DNA of 64,000 nucleotides from NCBI RefSeq assembly GCF_900182575.1, contig NZ_FXSZ01000006.1, positions 180,559-244,558 of the forward strand, read 5' to 3'. This document shows, piece by piece, positions 7,077 through 15,184 of the stretch. Under the pieces are notes generated by a model that saw nothing but the letters and a program-made list of their open reading frames with translations, ran no database searches and was not told the origin of the DNA. The DNA comes from Solitalea koreensis (lineage in GTDB: Bacteria > Bacteroidota > Bacteroidia > Sphingobacteriales > Sphingobacteriaceae). The position numbers and the translations under genes are program-made. The first letter of the stretch is position 1, and every line of letters begins with the position of its first letter.

Positions 7077-7433
7077 ATGGACCTAGACCCGATACCATAT
7101 TACTACGAACCAATTAACAGGAATGCGATTTTAGTTCGACCTAAGCAGCCTTTTTACGACTGGGTGAATAAAGTATTTAAAGACGACCAGCCAATATCGG
7201 ACATGGACGAGCACAACATTTATTTAATCCGAGAAATGGGTAGTAACGAGGACATTAAAAAATGGATTAAGAAAAATTTTGACAACCTTTTCGTTAACGA
7301 GTTAAACGACTGGTGCACGGACGAATCGGATTGGCCGACAAATAGGACTTATAAAATGTTCGGTCTCTGGTTTGACGTTGAAGTTCATTCAATGGTTCTT
7401 GACCTTGAAGAATTTCCAGTGACAAAGGACTAA
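7077..7433 (+). CDS. Small hypothetical protein of the cassette region
   Basis: This is a 118-residue, acidic, aromatic-rich protein (MDLDPIPYYYEPINRNA...). It has no signal peptide or membrane segment and no motif I recognise. CTAACAACTGACAACAA precedes the ATG, so the gene abuts a cassette-type boundary. A promoter element lies just upstream. It may be an intact cassette whose 3' repeat has been replaced by debris. Confidence 0.6.
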   Translation: MDLDPIPYYYEPINRNAILVRPKQPFYDWVNKVFKDDQPISDMDEHNIYLIREMGSNEDIKKWIKKNFDNLFVNELNDWCTDESDWPTNRTYKMFGLWFDVEVHSMVLDLEEFPVTKD

Positions 7434-7454
7434 AGAATTAATTTATGCTTGCTG

Positions 7455-7484
7455 ACCGTTTCGTCTGACCTTAATGTAAACGGT
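7455..7484. other. Stem-loop ACCGTTT/AAACGGT after the small cassette gene
   Basis: There are 7-bp perfect arms with a 16-nt loop, about 20 bp after the stop codon at 7433. The loop size resembles the attC-like repeats, so this may be a diverged cassette end. Confidence 0.35.
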
Positions 7485-7488
7485 GGAC

Positions 7489-7527
7489 TTAGAAAGCTGG
7501 CATCATCATCATCTGGAACCTATTGGT
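7489..7527 (+). pseudogene. Tiny second scrap of the IS110-like transposase end
   Basis: AGAAAGCTGGCATCATCATC and the following TGGAACCTATTGGT closely repeat the sequence at about 4332-4367 inside the IS110-like remnant. This shows that the same element, or recombination between its copies, touched both places. Confidence 0.5.
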
Positions 7528-7530
7528 GCA

Positions 7531-7557
7531 TAAGTCGATTTCTACGAAATCGACTTA
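7531..7557. other. Perfect 12-bp hairpin with 3-nt loop
   Basis: TAAGTCGATTTC (7531-7542) and GAAATCGACTTA (7546-7557) are exact complements around TAC. No T-run follows. It lies directly after the transposase scrap and may be a subterminal element structure. Confidence 0.5.
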
Positions 7558-7703
7558 CTTTACACATATATATACGTTTGGGATAAATTTCAAGAGAAAA
7601 TATTCCAAGTCATACCTTATTACAAAAAGATATTTGACTACGGAAAAAACTATTTGGGTTAATCATTTGCCAATTAAACAAAAGAAAAATAAAAGCCGAA
7701 CCG

Positions 7704-7733
7704 CTAACAGCTAAGCTTTCGTCTTGTCCGCAG
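7704..7733 (+). repeat. Truncated cassette-end repeat, copy C
   Basis: The first 30 bp of the 92-bp repeat (CTAACAGCTAAGC... to ...GTCCGCAG) are present with one change, then the match stops abruptly 16 bp before the ispD stop codon. This marks the right end of the cassette island against the core gene. Confidence 0.7.
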
Positions 7734-7749
7734 CCCCTGTTTTATTTTA

Positions 7750-8412
7750 TCATTTAAGCAAGGATTCTGCATAACGCAAATCTTCCGGGAAAGTAATTTT
7801 TATGTTTTTACTATCTCCTTCGGTTAAATTGATCTTTACACCCATTGCTTCTACTACACTTGCATCGTCGGTGAATTCAGCTTTGTATTCCTGTTTATAA
7901 GCTTCGTTTATTAACTTAACCTGAAAACATTGGGGCGTTTGAACTAAAAAATACTGCTCCCTATCCAGTCCAATAGAAATTCCGTCCTGCAATTTTCGTA
8001 TTGAATCCCGGCATTTTATCACCGGAATTGCATTGCCGAGTTCTTCGGCCATTTTAAAGGTGTTGATTAATAGGTCAGTTGAAATAATAGGTCTAACTGC
8101 ATCGTGAATAGCCACCAGTCCATCATCCTCAATCATACTTAAGCCTTTTTTTACAGATTCAAATCGGGTTTTTCCTCCTTCAATGAGCTTATGTGGAACG
8201 GTGAACTTATAATCGGCGCATAACTTCTTCCAAAACTTATGGTAATCAGGATGCATTACTACGATAATCTTAGGGACTAACGGCCATTGATAAAATGCCT
8301 TGATTGTATGCATGATTATAGGCAAGCCATTCAGTTCCAGAAATTGCTTGGGAATTGCTGATTGCATTCTGGAACCGCTTCCACCGGCTACTATAATCGC
8401 GTAGTATTTCAT
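7750..8412 (-). CDS. ispD: 2-C-methyl-D-erythritol 4-phosphate cytidylyltransferase
   Basis: IspD catalyses the CTP-dependent step of the non-mevalonate isoprenoid pathway. The 220-residue product opens with the nucleotide-binding motif IVAGGSGSRMQSAIPKQF (residues 7-24) and has IHDAVRPII (about 100) and DDASVVEAMG (about 182). It is of normal length and intact. queA lies upstream on the same strand with a 93-bp spacer. Its 3' end abuts the truncated cassette repeat without damage to the gene. The pathway feeds the carotenoid cluster elsewhere in the window. Confidence 0.95.
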   Translation of the reverse strand: MKYYAIIVAGGSGSRMQSAIPKQFLELNGLPIIMHTIKAFYQWPLVPKIIVVMHPDYHKFWKKLCADYKFTVPHKLIEGGKTRFESVKKGLSMIEDDGLVAIHDAVRPIISTDLLINTFKMAEELGNAIPVIKCRDSIRKLQDGISIGLDREQYFLVQTPQCFQVKLINEAYKQEYKAEFTDDASVVEAMGVKINLTEGDSKNIKITFPEDLRYAESLLK

Positions 8413-8423
8413 GTTAAATAATA

Positions 8424-8485
8424 ACGGGTTGCCAATTAGTAGATTGCGAATTTTTCCAACTCACAACCTAAAACTCGCAACCCGT
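8424..8485. repeat. ACGGGTTGC/GCAACCCGT inverted repeat in the queA-ispD spacer
   Basis: There are 9-bp perfect arms (8424-8432 and 8477-8485) separated by 44 bp of related TTGCGAG/GGTTGTGAG words. It resembles simple intergenic word repeats, and no terminator T-run is seen. Confidence 0.4.
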
Positions 8486-8505
8486 AACAGAATATTTTTT
8501 TAAAA

Positions 8506-9555
8506 TTAGATGATTAACATCGCATCTCCATAACTATAGAATCGATATTTTTCTTTAACAGCTACTTCATAAGCGTTCATTACGTGCTCATAACCACCAA
8601 ATGCAGCTACCATCATTAATAATGTTGATTCAGGAGTATGGAAGTTAGTAATCATGCTATTCGCGATACTAAAATCATACGGAGGGAAAATGAACTTACT
8701 TGTCCATTCATTCGCTGGTTTTAAAATTCTGCTTGCAGAAACTGCCGATTCAATGGCACGCATAGCAGTTGTACCCACAGCGCAAATTCTTCTTTTCTCC
8801 TCTAAAGCTTTGTTTACCTTGTCAACTTCACGTTGTTCAATGATAAAGTGCTCAGAATCCATTTTATGTTTGGTGAGATCTTCTACCTCCACTGAACGGA
8901 AAGTTCCTAAGCCTACGTGAAGCGTCACTTCAGCAAACTCCACACCTTTTAGCTCCAGGCGTTTCAATAGCTCACGGCTAAAGTGTAAACCTGCAGTCGG
9001 AGCTGCTACCGCACCCTCATTTTTTGCAAATACGGTTTGGTAACGGTCTTTATCCTCAGGAGTTGCTTTACGCTTGATGTATTTAGGAAGCGGTGTTTCG
9101 CCTAAAATTTCAATGGCTTCTCTAAATTCTTCATCCGTTCCGTCAAATAGAAAACGGATTGTACGACCTCTGGATGTGGTATTGTCAACAACTTCGGCAA
9201 TGAGTAAATCGTTTTCGCCAAAGTATAATTTATTGCCGACACGGATTTTACGGGCAGGATCTACCAAAACATCCCAAAGACGCATTTCTCTGTTCAATTC
9301 ACGTAATAAGAATACTTCGATTTGCGCTCCGGTTTTTTCCTTATTACCGTACATACGGGCAGGAAATACTTTGGTATTATTCAGGATCATCACATCCTTA
9401 TCGTCAAAGTATCCCAAAATATCTTTAAATATCTTATGCTCGATCTTGCCTGTATCCTTATGCAGAACCATTAAACGTGACTCATCACGTTGTTCTGAAG
9501 GTGTTGAAGCTACAAGTGATTCAGGTAAATTGAAACTAAATTGAGATAATTTCAT
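8506..9555 (-). CDS. queA: S-adenosylmethionine:tRNA ribosyltransferase-isomerase
   Basis: QueA transfers and rearranges the ribosyl group of SAM onto 7-aminomethyl-7-deazaguanine in tRNA, forming epoxyqueuosine. The 349-residue sequence begins MKLSQFSFNLPESLVA, with SRLMVL, NNTKVFPARMYG, and the diagnostic AAPTAGLHF and THKMDSEHF. The ending FYSYGDAMLI is the family C-terminus. It is full length, and ispD lies downstream on the same strand. Confidence 0.96.
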   Translation of the reverse strand: MKLSQFSFNLPESLVASTPSEQRDESRLMVLHKDTGKIEHKIFKDILGYFDDKDVMILNNTKVFPARMYGNKEKTGAQIEVFLLRELNREMRLWDVLVDPARKIRVGNKLYFGENDLLIAEVVDNTTSRGRTIRFLFDGTDEEFREAIEILGETPLPKYIKRKATPEDKDRYQTVFAKNEGAVAAPTAGLHFSRELLKRLELKGVEFAEVTLHVGLGTFRSVEVEDLTKHKMDSEHFIIEQREVDKVNKALEEKRRICAVGTTAMRAIESAVSASRILKPANEWTSKFIFPPYDFSIANSMITNFHTPESTLLMMVAAFGGYEHVMNAYEVAVKEKYRFYSYGDAMLII

Positions 9556-9727
9556 GTGTATGATAGATTTCTAATAATTTATAAAATGTGGCAAAGATAG
9601 CATTTTAAACTACAAAAAAATTTAGAAAGAACATAGATATTTAAATGAATTTTAAAGTACTCAAACTTGAAATTTTATATTTCTTCTAAGCGGTCCGATG
9701 AGATAATTAATTACATTTGGATTAGCT

Positions 9728-10978
9728 ATGATCTATCTTCGACTCATTAAAGAAAGTTTTGCCTTTGCTTTCGAGGCTCTTCGCGTTAATAAATTACGCA
9801 CTATTCTCTCTCTATTGGGTATTACCATTGGTATTTTAACCATTATTGCTATTCTTACCGCTGTTGATGCACTTAAAGGCAATGTCAGAGCTAGTGTAGA
9901 TAAATTAGGTACCAATGCCATGTTTATTGAAAAATGGCCCATTCTTTTTGGCAAGGATTATCCTTGGTGGAAATTTATCAATCGGCCGTTAGTAACCTAT
10001 GCTGATTTTCAAAAGCTTAAACCACGTTTACAAACAGCAGAAGCCTCGACTTTTTTTATTGATGTAAGTAATCAAACTGTAAAATATAAAAACAATTCCG
10101 TTGAAGGCGCTTATATGACAGGTGCCACGTATGAGTTTGATCAGGTTTATGCTTTTGAAATTACGAATGGCAGATACTTTACAGAAGTAGAGGCAAAGGC
10201 TGGTCGAAATTTGGCCATCATCGGAGCTGCAATTGCCACCGGACTTTTCAAAAATGAAGATCCGATTGGTAAAGAAATAAAAGTGGCAGGAGCCAAACTG
10301 GTCGTAATAGGGGTAATTAAAAAAGAAGGAGCATCCATTCTAAAGTTTTCCGACGATGACAATAGTGTAATTGTTCCTTACAACTTCATTAAAGGCGTGG
10401 TGAATGTGAAAAGCGATAGGAATCATCCTCATATTATGTTAAAAGGTAAAGACGGGATTCCAATTGATGAGGTGGAGAGTGAGGTGCATAGTGTCATGCG
10501 TTCTATTCGCAGGTTATCTCCATTGGAAGAAGATAATTTTGCTGTCAATAAAATTACCGTATTGGCCAATCAGGTTGATTCGCTATTTGATGTGTTGAAT
10601 ATTGCCGGTTGGGTAATTGGAGGTTTTTCGATTTTGGTGGGAGGGTTCGGTATTGCCAATATTATGTTTGTTTCAGTGAAGGAACGTACTCATATCATCG
10701 GCATTCAAAAATCATTAGGAGCGAAGAACTTTTTTATTCTTTTGCAATTTTTGATTGAATCGGTTGCCTTATGTCTAATCGGAGGCGCAATCGGATTGTT
10801 GATTGTTTGGCTCATTTCCGTAGGTGCATCAAAGGCCTTGAATATGGATTTTACCATGAATATGGGAAATGTAATTACCGGTGTCGGTATTTCGGTTATC
10901 ATTGGAACGCTGGCCGGTTTTATTCCTGCTTACACCGCTTCACAGCTCGACCCGGTTGAGGCAATACGATCGAAGTAG
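9728..10978 (+). CDS. ABC transporter permease, MacB/FtsX fold
   Basis: This 416-residue permease has the MacB layout: one N-terminal membrane helix (TILSLLGITIGILTIIAIL, about residues 25-43), a large periplasmic MacB_PCD domain, and three C-terminal helices of the FtsX domain beginning at about 290. It ends with the usual PVEAIRSK. Such subunits pair with a MacB/LolD ATPase, and none is adjacent. The ATPase at 588-1313 is the nearest candidate. The substrate is unknown. Confidence 0.9.
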   Translation: MIYLRLIKESFAFAFEALRVNKLRTILSLLGITIGILTIIAILTAVDALKGNVRASVDKLGTNAMFIEKWPILFGKDYPWWKFINRPLVTYADFQKLKPRLQTAEASTFFIDVSNQTVKYKNNSVEGAYMTGATYEFDQVYAFEITNGRYFTEVEAKAGRNLAIIGAAIATGLFKNEDPIGKEIKVAGAKLVVIGVIKKEGASILKFSDDDNSVIVPYNFIKGVVNVKSDRNHPHIMLKGKDGIPIDEVESEVHSVMRSIRRLSPLEEDNFAVNKITVLANQVDSLFDVLNIAGWVIGGFSILVGGFGIANIMFVSVKERTHIIGIQKSLGAKNFFILLQFLIESVALCLIGGAIGLLIVWLISVGASKALNMDFTMNMGNVITGVGISVIIGTLAGFIPAYTASQLDPVEAIRSK

Positions 10979-11045
10979 CTAAAGGTTTTAGGTAAAGTGT
11001 ATTACGAAGTAAAACAACAACTGCCTACAACCTGAAGCCTTCAGC

Positions 11046-12026
11046 CTAGATTTTATTTTTCTTGGCTTCTTCCAATAATTGATCTTTATCAACGGGCACA
11101 ACACCTACTTTTTCACAAACCAATCCACCGGCTAAATTGGCTAAAGCGGTAAAGCGAGTTGGGTTTAATCCAGCGGCAAGTCCCAATGCTGCAACGCTTA
11201 CTACGGTATCACCTGCGCCGGAAACATCAGAAATATCGCGGATATGTGCCGGAATTAACACTTTTTCATTTTGAGCATTAATGTAAATGCCCAGTTCAGA
11301 TAATGTAACCATCACCATTTCGGCACCTAGTTTCTCTTTTAAATGTTCGATGGCATTTTTTAATTGCTCATTATTACGAACATCAAAATCAATCTTTAAA
11401 CCTTCTTTTAATTCTTTTAGATTGGGTTTAAACAGGGTGACATTTTTATAATGCAGGAAGTTACGTTTTTTAGGATCGACTATGGTTGGTATGTTGGCAG
11501 CTTTGGCGAGCTCAACTACGGCTTCAATGAGTTTTACCGTAATTACACCTTTATCGTAATCTTCAAAAATAATAGCATCGATTGAGTGCGTTTTAAGCAA
11601 GAGTTGAATGCGATTCAGTAATGCATCGGTTTCATCATGACTAATTTCATGAGTGATTTCTGAATCTACACGTAACATTTGCTGGTGATGACCCAATAAG
11701 CGGGTTTTCATCGTGGTAATACGATCTTCACTTTTTACAATGCCTTCGGTACTTATGTTTTGTTCATTTAATAACTGAACAAATGTTGAGCTATGTGAAT
11801 CATTTCCAATAACCGAGCATATAATCGGGTTGGCACCCATTGCCTGAATATTCAATGCAACGTTAGCTGCTCCTCCCAAACGGTTTTCGCGTTTGGTTAC
11901 CGAAAGAATAGGAACCGGAGCTTCTGGCGAAATACGATCAACTTTACCCCACAAGTAAGCATCAATCATTACATCGCCAATTATTAAAATATTGAGTTTT
12001 TCGAACTTTTTAAAGATGTCCTTCAT
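11046..12026 (-). CDS. rfaE1: D-glycero-beta-D-manno-heptose 7-phosphate kinase (HldE N-domain type)
   Basis: This PfkB-family kinase of 326 residues would phosphorylate heptose 7-phosphate at C1 for lipopolysaccharide core heptose. It has ISPEAPVPIL (about 33), the glycine pair RLGGAANVALN (about 50) and the ATP/catalytic motif DVSGAGDTVVS (about 266, with the catalytic D of GAGD). The cytidylyltransferase domain of two-domain HldE is absent, as is common in Bacteroidota where it is a separate gene. It is probably transcribed alone. A terminator lies between it and the aminotransferase gene. Confidence 0.9.
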   Translation of the reverse strand: MKDIFKKFEKLNILIIGDVMIDAYLWGKVDRISPEAPVPILSVTKRENRLGGAANVALNIQAMGANPIICSVIGNDSHSSTFVQLLNEQNISTEGIVKSEDRITTMKTRLLGHHQQMLRVDSEITHEISHDETDALLNRIQLLLKTHSIDAIIFEDYDKGVITVKLIEAVVELAKAANIPTIVDPKKRNFLHYKNVTLFKPNLKELKEGLKIDFDVRNNEQLKNAIEHLKEKLGAEMVMVTLSELGIYINAQNEKVLIPAHIRDISDVSGAGDTVVSVAALGLAAGLNPTRFTALANLAGGLVCEKVGVVPVDKDQLLEEAKKNKI

Positions 12027-12153
12027 TTGTAATCGTTAGTGGTAATTCGTTGTTGGTTCCACAAGCTTCAATTGGGCGCTAAAATTAGATATTATTGTTA
12101 AGAATGTTTGAAACATCTAAGTTGAAATTTCACTATGACTGCTATATTCACCA

Positions 12154-12188
12154 TAAAAAAACTCCGGCAGTAATCTGTCGGAGTTTTT
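12154..12188 (-). terminator. Intrinsic terminator downstream of the aminotransferase
   Basis: AAAACTCCGGCAG pairs with CTGTCGGAGTTTT (one mismatch) around TAAT. The A- and T-runs on both sides let it work on either strand. It lies 22 bp past the stop codon of the minus-strand gene at 12210. Confidence 0.8.
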
Positions 12189-12209
12189 ACTTTCTATAAT
12201 AACTAAAGT

Positions 12210-13406
12210 TTATTTCAATTCTGAAAGAAATGCTTTGATTCTGCGCATGGCTTCGATTAGTTTATCTTCAGAGGTTGCGTACGAAAAACGAATTGAGTTT
12301 GGATCACCGAATGATTCACCTGAAACGGTTGAAACATGAGCTTCACTTAACAAAAGCAAAGCTAATTCGTTAGCATCTTTAATTACTGTTCCGTTGTACG
12401 ATTTTCCAAAGAAAGAACTTACATCAGGAAAGAAATAAAATGCTCCTTCAGGGAAGTTGGATTTCATTCCCGGGATATCTTTAATCAAATCATAAACAAT
12501 GGCACGACGTTTTCTGAATGCCTCACGCATTTCATAAGTTGGAGTCATATCAGAAGTTAAGGCAGTAATTGCAGCGCGCTGTGCAATAGAACATGTTCCT
12601 GAAGTGATTTGGCTTTGCATTTTATCGCATGCGGCAGCTATTGCTTTAGTTGCAGCCATGTAACCCAATCTCCAGCCGGTCATTGCATAACCTTTTGAAA
12701 AACCATTGATGATAACAACACGATCACGAATACTATCAAACGAAGCGATGCTGTTATGCTCGGTACCAAAGTTAATGTGTTCGTAAATTTCATCGGAAAT
12801 GATGTAGATGTCCGGATGTTTTTCGAATACTTTTACCAAAGCTGCTAATTCCTCTTTACTGTAAACCGAACCGGTAGGGTTACAAGGAGAAGAGAACATG
12901 AACACTTTTGATTTTGGAGTGATAGCGGCTTCAAGTTGAGCAGGAGTAATTTTGAAGTTGCTTTCAACCGTTGTTGCAATAAATACACTGGTACCTTCTG
13001 CTAATTTCACCATCTCTGAATAAGAAACCCAGTAAGGAGTGGGAATAATAACTTCATCACCTGGATTTACCAAAGTCATCACAGCATTAGCTAATGATTG
13101 TTTAGCTCCGGTTGAAACAACAATTTGATCAGCAGAATACTCAAGTCCGTTTTCACGTTTTAGTTTTCCTGCAATTGCCTGACGAAGGTCTAAGTATCCG
13201 GCAACCGGTGTGTAAAATGTATATCCTGCGTCTAATGCGCTTTTGGCTGCATCACATATATGTTTGGGTGTAGTAAAATCGGGTTCGCCAAGACTTAAAT
13301 TAATTACGTCAACTCCTTTAGCAGTTAATTCTCTTGCCTTTTTTGACATAAGAATAGTAGCTGATTCCTCTAGTTTATTTATACGATCTGATAGTTTTAG
13401 GCTCAT
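12210..13406 (-). CDS. Pyridoxal-phosphate aminotransferase (aspartate aminotransferase class Ib type)
   Basis: This fold-type I aminotransferase has about 398 residues from the preferred ATG at 13406 (MSLKLSDRINKLEES). An in-frame ATG 18 codons upstream (13460) gives an unconserved extension. Visible motifs are LSLGEPDF near the N-terminus, the substrate loop SSPCNPTG, the cofactor aspartate/tyrosine in ISDEIYEH and the PLP lysine in NGFSKGYAMTGWRLGY. Class Ib enzymes act on aspartate or, in some cases, prephenate, so the substrate is not settled here. It is followed by a terminator. Confidence 0.9.
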   Translation of the reverse strand: MSLKLSDRINKLEESATILMSKKARELTAKGVDVINLSLGEPDFTTPKHICDAAKSALDAGYTFYTPVAGYLDLRQAIAGKLKRENGLEYSADQIVVSTGAKQSLANAVMTLVNPGDEVIIPTPYWVSYSEMVKLAEGTSVFIATTVESNFKITPAQLEAAITPKSKVFMFSSPCNPTGSVYSKEELAALVKVFEKHPDIYIISDEIYEHINFGTEHNSIASFDSIRDRVVIINGFSKGYAMTGWRLGYMAATKAIAAACDKMQSQITSGTCSIAQRAAITALTSDMTPTYEMREAFRKRRAIVYDLIKDIPGMKSNFPEGAFYFFPDVSSFFGKSYNGTVIKDANELALLLLSEAHVSTVSGESFGDPNSIRFSYATSEDKLIEAMRRIKAFLSELK

Positions 13407-13631
13407 TTTAATACTTGTTTCAGGCAAATATAGATAATTTTCAACTTGTGTTTCATTCAATTTGAAAATAAAAATTTAATAATATTGAAAATATAATAAC
13501 ATATTGTTTTGTTTGTTGACAAAATTGTAAAACGGTTTGGCTTGTTTTACAATGATGCAAGCTTAGTTTGCTTTGATTCTGCGATCCCGGTTTATAATTT
13601 GATAAATTTGCAACATCAAAAACCTCTTGAT

Positions 13632-14603
13632 TTGAGAAGCCCTAAGCGAATTATCCTCATAGCCATTTTTATATCGGTAATCCTAATGCTAGTTAAGTTT
13701 CTGGCTTATTTTCTTACCGCTTCAAATGTTATTTTAACCGATGCTGCAGAAAGTATAGTAAATGTTGTAGCGAGCTGTTTTGCTTACTACAGCATTCATC
13801 TGAGCTCCATTCCTCGCGATAAAAATCACCCGTATGGACATGGGAAAGTTGAATTTTTTGCGGTAGGAATTGAAGGTATACTCATCTTGATTGCCGGTAT
13901 ACTTATCATCATCAAATCAGGTTATTCTGTTTTTCAGCATCATCATATAACCAACCTTGGTACGGGTATTATTTTAGTTGCGATAACCGGACTTGTTAAT
14001 TTTGTTTTAGGCTATATGCTTATACAATCGGGCAAAAAAAATAATTCAATTACGCTTGAAGCTGATGGAAAACATTTGATGACTGATGCTTACAGCAGTG
14101 CAGGGGTGATTGGCGGGTTGGTCATTATCAAGCTAACGGGCATTGTAATTATCGATAGCATTTTATCAATTATTATTGGAATTTATGTAATCTATAGTGG
14201 TTATAAATTGGTTCGAAAGTTTGTTGCAGGCTTGATGGATGAATCTGATTTTAAGTTGGTCGATAAAGTTGTTCATATTCTGAATATTAACCGAAGAGAC
14301 GAATGGATTGATATACATAACTTGAGGGTTCAACAATATGGGCCTGATATGCATATTGATTGTCATCTTACCATGCCTTATTATTTTGAATTGAGCCAAT
14401 CGCATGAACAGGTTCGTGCTGTCGAAGATCTAATACGGTCGGAAATAGGTGCTAATGTGGAGCATTTTATCCATGTAGATCCCTGCTTGCCCGAGTGTTG
14501 TCATTATTGCAGAATGAAAAACTGCCCTGTGCGAACAGAACCTTTCAGTAAAGAAGTAGATTGGACCATCGATATTCTGATGGAAAATCAGAAACACTTT
14601 TGA
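13632..14603 (+). CDS. Cation diffusion facilitator (CDF) family transporter
   Basis: This inner-membrane metal-efflux antiporter has six helices, the metal-site aspartates in LTDAAESIVN and LMTDAYSSAG, the HPYGHGKVEF loop and a cytoplasmic ferredoxin-like domain. The C-terminus carries a cysteine-rich tail, CLPECCHYCRMKNC, a probable extra metal site. The frame is open from a TTG at 13509, but no ATG fits. A -7 element TAAATTTG (13603-13610) lies 21 bp before the in-frame TTG at 13632, giving 323 residues, the normal CDF length. I prefer that start, with moderate certainty. Zn, Fe, Co or Cd are possible substrates. Confidence 0.85.
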   Translation: MRSPKRIILIAIFISVILMLVKFLAYFLTASNVILTDAAESIVNVVASCFAYYSIHLSSIPRDKNHPYGHGKVEFFAVGIEGILILIAGILIIIKSGYSVFQHHHITNLGTGIILVAITGLVNFVLGYMLIQSGKKNNSITLEADGKHLMTDAYSSAGVIGGLVIIKLTGIVIIDSILSIIIGIYVIYSGYKLVRKFVAGLMDESDFKLVDKVVHILNINRRDEWIDIHNLRVQQYGPDMHIDCHLTMPYYFELSQSHEQVRAVEDLIRSEIGANVEHFIHVDPCLPECCHYCRMKNCPVRTEPFSKEVDWTIDILMENQKHF

Positions 14604-14685
14604 GGCCACAGTTCATGGTGTTTGTGCTGTTTTATCACATCCATACCATAGACTATCGACTATTAACAAATAACTTGATGTACAA

Positions 14686-15150
14686 ATGACTACCATACAG
14701 AACCAAACAAAACGTTTTAATATAAGAGTTTATGGTATTTTAATAAATGATCGAAATGAAGTTTTGGTGAGTGATGAATGGGAGTACGGAATGGAGTTTT
14801 CTAAGTTTCCCGGTGGAGGTTTGGAGTTTGGTGAAGGTACAATTGAGGGCTTAAAACGTGAATTTCAAGAAGAATGCAACTGCGAAATTGAAGTTTTGAA
14901 GCATTTTTATACTACCGATTTCTTTGTAGAATCAATGTTTGGAACCGGACAACTCATTAGCATTTACTATCTGGTTAAGAATAGCTCAGCTTTAACTATT
15001 CGAATTGTTAAAAATGCCTTTGATTTTTTAGAAAAGACAGAACCTGCCCAATGTTTTCGGTGGATACCGTTAGAACGTTTATCTTCGGCCGATATGACTT
15101 TCCCTGTAGATAAACATGTGGCTGAAATGCTCAATCAAACTAAGTTTTAG
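14686..15150 (+). CDS. NUDIX hydrolase
   Basis: This 154-residue protein has a complete Nudix box: G-x5-E-x7-REUxEE is read in GGLEFGEGTIEGLKREFQEE at about residues 45-65. It would hydrolyse a nucleoside diphosphate linked to another group. The preceding beta-strand FNIRVYGILINDRNEVLVSD fits the fold. The specific substrate cannot be read from sequence. Its 3' end nearly touches the dacB gene (35 bp), suggesting co-transcription. Confidence 0.87.
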   Translation: MTTIQNQTKRFNIRVYGILINDRNEVLVSDEWEYGMEFSKFPGGGLEFGEGTIEGLKREFQEECNCEIEVLKHFYTTDFFVESMFGTGQLISIYYLVKNSSALTIRIVKNAFDFLEKTEPAQCFRWIPLERLSSADMTFPVDKHVAEMLNQTKF

Positions 15151-15184
15151 TAATTTTCTCGCGAATCAAAAAGTATTTCGATCC

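Noticed and set aside
7523..7714. 63-residue frame before copy C of the repeat
   Set aside because: It starts inside a transposase scrap, crosses a perfect hairpin and runs into the cassette repeat; low-complexity Lys/Ser/Thr composition.
2498..7733. Classical class 1-type integron with IntI
   Set aside because: The recombinase remnants show no visible IntI-specific region, and the 5' repeat arm does not fit RYYYAAC fully, so only integron-like is claimed.
8424..8485. Riboswitch or terminator in the queA-ispD spacer
   Set aside because: Only 9-bp arms with a 44-bp loop of repeated words and no T-run or known riboswitch core.
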